A DNA stretch of 16,155 nucleotides, from assembly GCA_002721165.1 (NCBI GenBank), contig PBJS01000021.1, positions 1-16,155 of the forward strand. Direction: 5' to 3'. Below are positions 1 to 6,341 of this stretch, one piece after another (the first letter of the stretch is position 1; each line of letters begins with the position of its first letter). The notes under the pieces are model-generated. The model made no database searches. It was given only the letters and a program-made list of their open reading frames with translations, and was not told the origin of the DNA. Both the position numbers and the translations under genes were made by a program. The stretch is from Legionellales bacterium. GTDB lineage: Bacteria; Pseudomonadota; Gammaproteobacteria; Eutrophobiales; Eutrophobiaceae.

Positions 1-1
1 T

Positions 2-385
2 CTGGCTATTTTTCTTTTAAATATAACGCCGGCTATCGCTATTGATGTCATTGAAGTTGATAAAAAAAATGAATTTCCAACTGAAGTAACTGTACGTTAC
101 GTACTTGATTGTATGACGACTTTAGGCGGGCAAAATGATCAAAATTTATATACTTGCGCATGTCGTTACGATGCAATTAGAACAGGTATGACGTTTGAAC
201 ATTATGAAGATGGTATTACCTATGAGAGAAATAGAGCTATGCCTGGTGAAAAAGGTGGATTCTTTAGGGATAACGAACGTGGCGAGGAATTTTACAACGT
301 ACTCCTTAAAGTAAGAGAGAAAGCTGATTCTTCCTGTATTGTTGTCAAACAAGTAAAGCGAATAAAGCCTACAAGTAAAAATTAG
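2..385 (+). CDS. Small secreted protein with a CxC motif, 5'-truncated
   Basis: The reading frame is open to the left edge from base 2, so the start codon lies outside the window. The visible 127 residues begin with the tail of a signal peptide (hydrophobic LAIFLLNITPAIA) and continue as a small soluble, probably periplasmic domain. Its Cys residues occur as YVLDC, then TCACRYD (a CxC motif), then DSSC near the C-terminus; the middle holds a PGEKGGFFRDN segment. The ATG at 113 is internal, because residues upstream of it continue the same protein. I do not recognise a named family. I have an impression of similar small proteins near PQQ-alcohol-dehydrogenase genes, which I cannot verify. Four Cys in an exported protein suggest disulfide or metal binding (inference). 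The gene converges on the SoxYZ-like gene and ends at a shared terminator. Confidence 0.75.
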   Translation: MAIFLLNITPAIAIDVIEVDKKNEFPTEVTVRYVLDCMTTLGGQNDQNLYTCACRYDAIRTGMTFEHYEDGITYERNRAMPGEKGGFFRDNERGEEFYNVLLKVREKADSSCIVVKQVKRIKPTSKN

Positions 386-408
386 ATAAACTCTTTTAAA
401 TTTGTAAT

Positions 409-442
409 AAAAAAAAGAAAACCAACAGGCTTTCTTTTTTTT
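409..442. terminator. Bidirectional rho-independent terminator
   Basis: A 12-bp perfect inverted repeat (A-run plus GAAA at 409-420 against TTTC plus T-run at 431-442) surrounds a 10-base centre. Read on the - strand the stem extends inward with G-U, C-G and C-G pairs to a TGTT loop, and both strands end in T-runs. It lies between two convergent genes and can serve both. Confidence 0.8.
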
Positions 443-459
443 TGGTCTTTTTTAAATTG

Positions 460-1320
460 CTAAGAGTCTAGTGATACTTGATGAGATCCGCTGAATTCGT
501 TCCTCTTTGTATCAGTCCCATTTACTAACATAGTACCTTCTTTTTCGGGCACAAAGTAAAAACGTAAGGCAGGGTCCATACTAACAGAGAATGTCAGTGA
601 AGCCTTTACAATCAGTTTATCGTTGTAAGTAATTTCGATAGCGTTAACAAAGTGAGCCGGAGGCCGAACTCTCGAACCAATTTTTAATGGTGCCATTCCT
701 GTAATATTAGGATGACGTATTTTTAATTGCATTAAGTTTGGTTTGCCGAGAATTAAATCACCCATTACTCTCATTCTCATTTTTCCAAGTAGTTTTATTG
801 ATTCTTCACTGCCAGGTGGCGGAGGAGCAGAACAAGCTCCTTTCGCTTTAATAAAAGATTTTTCCATGTAAAGTTCACCCGTATTTAGTTCAGCAATTGC
901 ACGTACGTAATTATGAGCATCAACACGTATACGCATCGCTAAATCAGCCTTGCCGCTTTCTGGGGTGAATTCAAAGGCTCCGACTAATGGAATTGGATTC
1001 TTATCAACGAAAATATGAATCTTCTTAATGTAGAGTTCATTTGTTTGTGGAATTTTGGTGTGAACTGATATTGGAACAACTGTTGCGTCTTCAGCCAAAA
1101 TAGGTACTTTCAGCTCAAGAATATTTTGTTCTACGCCTTCAATGATTTTTCTATCTTGAAAGAACTGTTGCCTGATATTTTTTTCCCAAGCCTTATCTGA
1201 TAAATTCTGTCTCCATTCAGCTGTATCTCCAGTTGGCCGAAGATTCTCTGTTGTATCGGCTTGCGCAATTGACGCAATTAGCAATCCAAAAACGAATCCA
1301 ATATTTTGTATATTCAGCAT
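460..1320 (-). CDS. Quinoprotein dehydrogenase-associated SoxYZ-like carrier protein
   Basis: The 286-residue secreted protein fuses a SoxY-like and a SoxZ-like domain. A signal peptide occupies about residues 1-21 (IASIAQA, then DTTEN). The SoxY-like part runs to about residue 168 and ends in GACSAPPPPG with the only cysteine of the protein, C163; this corresponds to the C-terminal GGCGG swinging-arm cysteine of SoxY. The SoxZ-like immunoglobulin-fold part spans about 180-280 (KMRMRVMGD, then IRHPNITG). In true Sox systems the cysteine carries sulfur intermediates. The fused relatives recur beside PQQ-dehydrogenase genes rather than sox genes, and their cargo is not established. The start at 1320 gives a complete signal peptide and has GAGG upstream. 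The gene is divergent from xoxF across a long regulatory region. Family assignment is confident; function in this cluster is unknown. Confidence 0.87.
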   Translation of the reverse strand: MLNIQNIGFVFGLLIASIAQADTTENLRPTGDTAEWRQNLSDKAWEKNIRQQFFQDRKIIEGVEQNILELKVPILAEDATVVPISVHTKIPQTNELYIKKIHIFVDKNPIPLVGAFEFTPESGKADLAMRIRVDAHNYVRAIAELNTGELYMEKSFIKAKGACSAPPPPGSEESIKLLGKMRMRVMGDLILGKPNLMQLKIRHPNITGMAPLKIGSRVRPPAHFVNAIEITYNDKLIVKASLTFSVSMDPALRFYFVPEKEGTMLVNGTDTKRNEFSGSHQVSLDS

Positions 1321-1543
1321 CTATAAATTTCCTCATTTTGCTACTGAAAAGCCATTTTCATTAATTCCTGGTTTTTTTCATTTTAGACGAAAATATACCA
1401 AAAATATGCCTTTATTTGCCGGTTTTGCTAGATATCCGGCTGTTTGGTGCATTTGTATAGGAAATCATGAAATTGTTCATAAATGCTTGTACAGATACTG
1501 TCTAAGACCCTGATTTTTTAGATTAAAAAGCTTCTTGCAAGGG

Positions 1544-1592
1544 GTAGGAAAATCTCCTACACTCGGTCCTGTAGTCCAAGGTTGTGAGACCG
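1544..1592. promoter_or_regulatory. Cluster of operator-like inverted repeats
   Basis: Three overlapping inverted repeats lie within about 50 bases: GTAGGA (1544-1549) with TCCTAC (1555-1560); CTACA (1557-1561) with TGTAG (1570-1574); and TCGGTC (1563-1568) with GACCGA (1588-1593). The first has a 5-base spacer typical of a dimeric DNA-binding site. They could be regulator sites (PQQ-dehydrogenase genes are often controlled by two-component LuxR-type regulators) or an RNA fold. The assignment to either role is inference. Confidence 0.45.
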
Positions 1593-1967
1593 AAAATAGT
1601 GAAAATCAGGATGAAACAACTAATACTCACAACTGATAAAAATAGAAATTGTTAGTCGTAACATAACTTAACAATAAAAAACTATTTGATGTAGTTTCAA
1701 CTATGCACACGATAAAAATAAACAGTATGCTTTTTGATTCTTCATTGATTGAACTATAAGGGAATATCCTGATTTCATACAAATGGGTAAATTTAGGATT
1801 ATAAAAAAAACAAACATGCGACTGATTGCAAATAAACTACGTTGGCTTGCCAAAACACACTCTGTGCATGTTTTATATTTCTTATTTTTAATACCCCGTC
1901 CCATCTACGTTCAATCTAAACTTTCTTATTCACACTTACCGGTTTTTAAAACTTAGTAGCGCTTAAT

Positions 1968-2009
1968 GATCTCTAGGTGCTATTGGGTTGTTAGTAACAA
2001 GAAGAGATC
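1968..2009 (+). promoter_or_regulatory. Nested hairpin upstream of the xoxF ribosome binding site
   Basis: GATCTCT (1968-1974) pairs with AGAGATC (2003-2009), and inside it TTGTT (1988-1992) pairs with AACAA (1996-2000) around an AGT loop. The structure ends 24 bases before the purine-rich GAGGAGGAGG at 2034-2042, so it would sit in the xoxF mRNA leader. No T-run follows, so it is not a terminator. A role in mRNA stability or as an operator is possible. Confidence 0.4.
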
Positions 2010-2045
2010 ACACATGACAATAATCTATTTATAGAGGAGGAGGTC

Positions 2046-3983
2046 ATGAGTAAATTATCATTAAAGAAAATGCTCATTGCTATTTTAGCATTAGGGATTT
2101 CTGCATCTGTAGTTGCGAATGATGAAGTTCGTAAACTAAATGCTAACCCTAACTATTGGGCTTTCCCAGGTGGTGACTATAATAACTGGCGTTACACCGA
2201 GTTGAATCAAATCAACACGAAAAATGCTAGCAAATTGGTCAACGCATGGACTTTTTCAACTGGCCGTCTACAAGGTCATGAAGGTGGACCATTAGTCCTT
2301 CCTGGTAGTGCAACAGGTAGAAGTAATGATACTTTGTACATCCATTCTTCATTCCCTAATGACGTTTTTGCGATAGACTTGGATACACTTGAAATCGTTT
2401 GGTATTTCGAGCCACAACAAGACGAAGCAGAAACCGTACCTGTAATGTGCTGCGATATTGTAAACCGTGGCTTAGGTTACAGTATGGGTCAAATTTATCT
2501 TCAACAAGCTGACACGCTTTTGGTTGCTTTAGATGCCGCTACCGGTAAAGTAAAGTGGACCGCTGAAAACGGGCGTGAAATCGGTTATGGTCCTGCTGCT
2601 GGTGATACCAACACCAACGCACCACATCCAATTAAAGACAAAGTCTTTACTGGTTGTTCAGGTGCTGAGTTTGGTGTTCGTTGTTGGATAGCTGCTTTCA
2701 ATGCGAAAGACGGTTCTCTAGCATGGCGTGCATTTAGCATGGGTCCAGACGAAGATATCATTTTTGACGCTAACACCACTTCATTGGGCAAGAAAGTTGG
2801 CAAAAATTCTTCACTAAATTCTTGGTGTTCGAATGCTGACTGGAAAGCTCCTGCAACTGGTCCTAATAAATGTAAGGGCTTAAGTGATGCATGGAAGTCT
2901 GGTGGTGGTTCAGTTTGGGGTTGGTGGCCTGCTGACTTCGACGAAAACTTGGTCTACTACGGAAATGGTAACCCATCTACGTGGAACCCTGTTGTTCGTC
3001 CTGGAGACAACAAGTGGGCAATGACTATATTCGCTCGTGATATCGATACCGGTGTTGCGCGTTGGGTATATCAAATGACTCCACATGATGAATGGGATTA
3101 TGATGGCGTAAACGAAATGATCTTAGCTGACATTAAAGTTAAGGGTAAAATGACCCCTGCTTTAGTTCACTTCGATCGTAACGGTTTCGCATATACCATG
3201 AATCGTAAAAATGGTGCTTTACTGGTAGCTGAAAAGTATGACCCTGCTGTCAACTGGGCAACTCACATTGACATGAAAACGGGTTATCCTCAAACGCTTA
3301 ACCAGTACTCTACTCACTATAATGGTGAAGACGTAGTTTCAAAGGACATTTGTCCTGCAGCGCTTGGTACCAAAGATCAGCAGCCTGCTGCTTTCTCTCC
3401 ACGTACCAATCTGTTCTATGTTCCAACTAACCATGTATGTATGACTTACGAACCAGTAAGTTATGCTGCTGGTGGTAACCAATACACTGCTGGTGCAGCT
3501 TATGTTAACGCTGCTCTAACTATGTATCCTGCTGGTGCTGTATGCCCAGATTGTCCAAATAATAATGCTGCAAAGGACAACATGGGTAATATGATTGCCT
3601 GGGATGCTGGTAAAGGTAAGATTGTTTGGAATATTGTAGAACAATGGTCTGTATGGTCAGGTGTACTTACTACAGCTGGCGACGTAGTGTTCTACGGAAC
3701 TCTTGACGCTTATGCTAAGGCTGTAGATGCGAAGACCGGTAAATTACTATGGAAGCATAAAGCTCCATCAGGAATTATTGGTAACTTCAACTCTTGGTCT
3801 CACAAGGGTAAGCAATACGTTGGTGTCCTTTCAGGCATCGGCGGTTGGGCTGGTGCGGTTGTGTCTATTGAAGGCTTAGCTGCAGCTCCTGATGATGCTG
3901 CTCTTGGTGCTGTAGGTGGTTATCGTAAATTGTTAAACTCATCACGTAATGCTGGTGTGTTGATGGTATACGCTCTACCTTAA
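2046..3983 (+). CDS. xoxF: XoxF-type lanthanide-dependent PQQ methanol dehydrogenase
   Basis: Periplasmic quinoprotein that oxidises methanol (and possibly formaldehyde), passing electrons to a soluble acceptor. The 645-residue protein has a signal peptide at about 1-24 (ASVVA, then NDEV) and an eight-bladed propeller. The adjacent-cysteine pair C135-C136 (PVMCC) is the family's vicinal disulfide. E208 (SGAEFG), N309 (GNPSTWNP) and D351 in HDEWDYDG match the PQQ/metal site. D353, two residues after the catalytic Asp, is the XoxF lanthanide signature; calcium MxaF enzymes have Ala there. GxxxxxAxDxxTGK blade repeats recur. Extra cysteines (C204, C213, C261, C276, C500, C503) and an insertion near 258-287 depart from the common XoxF5 type. 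A very strong GAGGAGGAGG precedes the ATG. Arginine codons are almost all CGT (15 of 16), unlike neighbours rich in AGA, consistent with high expression. Confidence 0.95.
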   Translation: MSKLSLKKMLIAILALGISASVVANDEVRKLNANPNYWAFPGGDYNNWRYTELNQINTKNASKLVNAWTFSTGRLQGHEGGPLVLPGSATGRSNDTLYIHSSFPNDVFAIDLDTLEIVWYFEPQQDEAETVPVMCCDIVNRGLGYSMGQIYLQQADTLLVALDAATGKVKWTAENGREIGYGPAAGDTNTNAPHPIKDKVFTGCSGAEFGVRCWIAAFNAKDGSLAWRAFSMGPDEDIIFDANTTSLGKKVGKNSSLNSWCSNADWKAPATGPNKCKGLSDAWKSGGGSVWGWWPADFDENLVYYGNGNPSTWNPVVRPGDNKWAMTIFARDIDTGVARWVYQMTPHDEWDYDGVNEMILADIKVKGKMTPALVHFDRNGFAYTMNRKNGALLVAEKYDPAVNWATHIDMKTGYPQTLNQYSTHYNGEDVVSKDICPAALGTKDQQPAAFSPRTNLFYVPTNHVCMTYEPVSYAAGGNQYTAGAAYVNAALTMYPAGAVCPDCPNNNAAKDNMGNMIAWDAGKGKIVWNIVEQWSVWSGVLTTAGDVVFYGTLDAYAKAVDAKTGKLLWKHKAPSGIIGNFNSWSHKGKQYVGVLSGIGGWAGAVVSIEGLAAAPDDAALGAVGGYRKLLNSSRNAGVLMVYALP

Positions 3984-4006
3984 GCAAACAGACGTAAGTT
4001 TGTTAG

Positions 4007-4039
4007 ATCCCTGATACTTCGGTATCAGGGATTTTTTTT
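4007..4039 (+). terminator. Strong rho-independent terminator after xoxF
   Basis: An 11-bp perfect stem (ATCCCTGATAC, 4007-4017, with GTATCAGGGAT, 4022-4032) closes on a stable TTCG tetraloop and runs into a T-tract. It separates xoxF transcription from the downstream cupredoxin-xoxJ genes, at least partly. Confidence 0.92.
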
Positions 4040-4104
4040 AATCGTATTGTGTATTAATATGTAAGAGAATATATAAGAAGTGCTGGGTAAATTAATTAAG
4101 AACT

Positions 4105-4110
4105 TATAAT
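4105..4110 (+). promoter_or_regulatory. Possible -10 element for the cupredoxin gene
   Basis: A consensus TATAAT lies 28 bases before the ATG at 4139 and after the xoxF terminator, where a new promoter would be needed. No good -35 hexamer is seen 16-18 bases upstream, so this is a weak call in AT-rich DNA. Confidence 0.3.
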
Positions 4111-4138
4111 TAACGAATTGGTCTTAAGAGGTAATAGG

Positions 4139-4606
4139 ATGAAAAAAGGGGCGAATAAAATGACAATAACAAGATACGTAGGTGTGGTTTTGTGCACATT
4201 AGTGTACTTGCTTCCTGGTATAGTAAAAGCAGAGGAGCATGTAGTTAATGCAGCTGCAAGAGAATTTAAGCCTGCAATTATTTATGTGCAACCTGGAGAT
4301 ACAGTAAAATTTACTAATATGACTTCTCACAACGCGGTTACTTATCTAGTACCTGAAGGCGGTATAAATTTTGGAGAAAAAGGTAAGATGGCCGGCGCTA
4401 CTATGGTTACTCCACCTCTAGAAACAAATGGAATTTTTGGTTATGTCTGTGAACCTCATATTGGTTTTGGAATGGTTGGTGTAATCGTTGTTGGTGACGT
4501 AAGTGCAGATCAAAAGGCTGCAGTAAAGGAAAAAGCAATGGCAGAATTACAAGGGCCATTCAAGCGTCTTATCGGTAAAATCAACAAAATAAAACCAACT
4601 AATTAA
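4139..4606 (+). CDS. Pseudoazurin-like blue copper protein (cupredoxin)
   Basis: Small periplasmic type 1 copper electron carrier. The 155-residue product has a signal peptide at about 1-31 (YLLPGIVKA, then EE). The copper ligands are visible: H64 in MTSHNAV, then C104, H107 and M112 in YVCEPHIGFGM. The Cx2Hx4M spacing is that of pseudoazurin (CTPHYAMGM in the family). A helical C-terminal extension (about 122-155, Lys/Ala rich) also fits pseudoazurins. AAGAGG lies 7 bases before ATG 4139; a TTG 21 bases upstream gives a longer frame without benefit, and ATG 4160 with AAGGGG before it is an alternative start. Lying between xoxF and xoxJ, where cytochrome cL often lies, it is a candidate electron acceptor for XoxF (inference). 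Pseudoazurins otherwise serve nitrite reductase or methylamine-type systems, none of which is nearby. Confidence 0.9.
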   Translation: MKKGANKMTITRYVGVVLCTLVYLLPGIVKAEEHVVNAAAREFKPAIIYVQPGDTVKFTNMTSHNAVTYLVPEGGINFGEKGKMAGATMVTPPLETNGIFGYVCEPHIGFGMVGVIVVGDVSADQKAAVKEKAMAELQGPFKRLIGKINKIKPTN

Positions 4607-4621
4607 TTTTTAGGTAAATTT

Positions 4622-4645
4622 TAACCCGCTTTTTAAGGCGGGTTA
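4622..4645 (+). promoter_or_regulatory. Hairpin overlapping the xoxJ ribosome binding site
   Basis: TAACCCGC (4622-4629) pairs with GCGGGTTA (4638-4645) around an 8-base loop. No T-run follows, so termination would be inefficient. The 3' arm and loop contain AAGGCGGG, the only Shine-Dalgarno-like sequence before xoxJ, and the last paired base is the A of the ATG at 4645. The fold could limit translation of xoxJ or reduce read-through from the cupredoxin gene. Confidence 0.55.
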
Positions 4646-5490
4646 TGCTCATTATTATGAAAACAAGATTATTACTATTACTGACTATTTTTTCTGTTAA
4701 TTCTGTTTTAGCAGATGACCACCTAGCTGACACAAAATATTTTAAGGTTTGTGCTGACCCGTATATGTTGCCGATGTCAAACCAAAATGGCGAGGGCTAT
4801 GAGAATAAAATCGCAGAACTTTTTGCAGAAAAATTAGGTTTAGAATTGAAGTATGAATTTTTTCCGCAACGTATCGGGTTTATCAGAAATACTCTAAGAG
4901 CTGAATCGGAGATAGCGAAAGGATATAAGTGCGATATTGTAATGAATGTTCCATCTAGCTTTGAACTTGCCGCAACAACTGAACCTTACTACACCACATC
5001 ATATGCATTAGTTTTTGCGAAAGGCGGAAAACTGGATTCAGTGACAGACCCCTCAATGTTGTTAGATGCTGCAAAAGCAAGTAAAGAAAAAGTTAAAATA
5101 GGATTGACTGATGTCGGCGCTGCTCAACTTTGGGTATTTTACAACGGATTAATGTCATATATAACACCTTATCAGGGGCAACCAGGCGATCCAAAAGCCA
5201 ATCCAGCTAAAACATTAATAGATGATATTGTCGCAGGTAAAATTGATGCGACAGTTGTGATGGGTCAAAGTGCAGGATATTGGGCAAAACAATACAAAGA
5301 TAAGACTGAGTTAGTTGTATTACCAATAAAGGACGACCCAGAAAAGAAGATACGACTATCTTATAGTTTTTCAATGGCTGTCAGATACAGAGAAAAAGCT
5401 TGGAAAGAGACTATCGATAAGCTAATCACACAAAATCAAGCGGAGATTGAAAAAATTTTAGTGGATTACAATATTCCGTTAATTAAATAA
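4645..5490 (+). CDS. xoxJ: XoxJ periplasmic substrate-binding-like protein
   Basis: A 281-residue secreted protein of the MxaJ/XoxJ family, a periplasmic binding protein fold linked to quinoprotein methanol dehydrogenases. A signal peptide occupies about 1-23 (FSVNSVLA, then DD). Family hallmarks are FKVCADPYMLPMSN (C36), GEGYENKIAELFAEKLG, the FFPQRIGFIRNTL block at about 72-84, and YKCDIVMNVP (C95); C36 and C95 may form a disulfide. Work on Methylobacterium XoxJ suggests a role in maturation or activation of XoxF rather than small-solute transport. ATG 4645 has AAGG six bases upstream; ATG 4657 is a possible alternative and leaves an intact signal peptide. It lies 38 bases after the cupredoxin gene and 15 before the next gene, so the three probably form one operon. 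A separate ABC transporter is not present here. Confidence 0.9.
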   Translation: MLIIMKTRLLLLLTIFSVNSVLADDHLADTKYFKVCADPYMLPMSNQNGEGYENKIAELFAEKLGLELKYEFFPQRIGFIRNTLRAESEIAKGYKCDIVMNVPSSFELAATTEPYYTTSYALVFAKGGKLDSVTDPSMLLDAAKASKEKVKIGLTDVGAAQLWVFYNGLMSYITPYQGQPGDPKANPAKTLIDDIVAGKIDATVVMGQSAGYWAKQYKDKTELVVLPIKDDPEKKIRLSYSFSMAVRYREKAWKETIDKLITQNQAEIEKILVDYNIPLIK

Positions 5491-5505
5491 TGAGATAACC
5501 CAATA

Positions 5506-6333
5506 ATGAAATTACTATTAAATTCTCTATTTATCATTCATTTATTGATGATATTCACAAATAATGTTCTTGCTGATGGGGATGCTGAGCCAAATCAAGA
5601 AAAATCTGAAAAATCCAATATAGTAAGAGGCGGGTCTCCGTTAACTGAGGACGAAGTAAAATCAAATATTGGTAGATATGGTGAAACAGATGAGATGCCA
5701 GAAGATTTTGAGTTTGCTACTGCTGAAAATAAGTTATGGTTAGATAATCATCTGGGGAATATTACTCAGCCAACGAGCTTATATTATGAGTTCGAGAAAA
5801 CTGGCACATATGAAGATGGTTTTAGTGACTCGGTATATCTTAAAGTTCTAGAGCTAAATGAAGATGGCACCAAAAATACTTTGTTAGATTTTTTTACTGC
5901 TGAAAGAAAACAAAAAATACCTGAAGGCAATACAAGTAATATTAGAGGTAATCCAGTGCTTGGTATATATATGAATGGTGATGTTTTTGATATGGCAAGA
6001 ATTACTGGCGGAAAACCAAATCGATATCGCTATTTTTTGAAACAAATAAAAGTAGCGTTAAGAGAGACTGCAAAAATAGAAACGATAACTTTTGTTTATA
6101 ATGGCCAGGAGTATAAAGGGGATAAAATATTCTTTACTCCATACGTTGAGGATCCTCATCGTCGTGAATTTGAAAAATTTGCAGATAAATATTATGAGAT
6201 TATCTTATCAGATGATATACCTGGTAAGCTTTATCAAATCACAACAATCGTTCCTGATAAAAGTAGTGAGTCAGCAGAACCTTTAGTTGTGGAAACATTA
6301 AAATTGGTTAGTGTGGAAAATCAGGAATCTTAA
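5506..6333 (+). CDS. Unrecognised secreted protein in the xox operon
   Basis: I do not recognise this 275-residue protein. It has a clear signal peptide (about 1-23, ending NNVLA before DGDAEP), then an acidic, Lys/Glu-rich linker to about residue 75, and a mixed alpha/beta body. Visible segments are WLDNHLGNITQPTSLYYEF (about 83-101), a Tyr/Phe-rich region around YRYFLKQIKVALRE, and a C-terminal FADKYYEIILSDDIPG stretch. There are no cysteines, heme motifs, obvious metal sites or further membrane segments. It starts 15 bases after xoxJ with no strong Shine-Dalgarno sequence, so translation may depend on coupling. The context makes it a periplasmic accessory of the methanol dehydrogenase system (inference). 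The stop lies only 8 bases from the convergent fdhA stop. Confidence 0.8.
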   Translation: MKLLLNSLFIIHLLMIFTNNVLADGDAEPNQEKSEKSNIVRGGSPLTEDEVKSNIGRYGETDEMPEDFEFATAENKLWLDNHLGNITQPTSLYYEFEKTGTYEDGFSDSVYLKVLELNEDGTKNTLLDFFTAERKQKIPEGNTSNIRGNPVLGIYMNGDVFDMARITGGKPNRYRYFLKQIKVALRETAKIETITFVYNGQEYKGDKIFFTPYVEDPHRREFEKFADKYYEIILSDDIPGKLYQITTIVPDKSSESAEPLVVETLKLVSVENQES

Positions 6334-6341
6334 GACTTGCA

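Larger units (their letters stand above)
1321..2045. promoter_or_regulatory. 725-bp non-coding divergent promoter region between soxYZ-like and xoxF
   Basis: No convincing gene lies here. It must hold the promoters of both the SoxYZ-like gene (-) and xoxF (+). Visible structures are a GCCGG/CCGGC inverted repeat (1418-1422 with 1436-1440), a cluster of palindromes at 1544-1592, AAACTA/TAGTTT (1679-1684 with 1692-1697), and a nested hairpin at 1968-2009. No clear sigma-70 -35/-10 pair could be fixed for either gene by eye. Its size is unusual in a window where other spacers are mostly under 60 bp, which suggests dense regulation or a long 5' leader for xoxF. Confidence 0.6.

Noticed and set aside
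1540..1600. A lanthanide or PQQ riboswitch
   Set aside because: The hairpins are real, but I know of no riboswitch class with this pattern, and dimeric protein-binding sites explain them equally well.
1611..1655. 14-codon frame MKQLILTTDKNRNC after the palindromes
   Set aside because: CAGG touches the ATG directly, so there is no usable ribosome binding spacing. It does not resemble PqqA, as it lacks a Glu-x3-Tyr motif.
1701..1904. 67-codon frame on the - strand in the xoxF upstream region
   Set aside because: No ribosome binding site, low-complexity AT-driven composition and no recognisable domain; it lies in the presumed promoter/leader region.
4118..4138. TTG start extending the cupredoxin by seven codons
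   Set aside because: It has no Shine-Dalgarno sequence, whereas ATG 4139 has AAGAGG at proper spacing; the extension adds nothing to the signal peptide.
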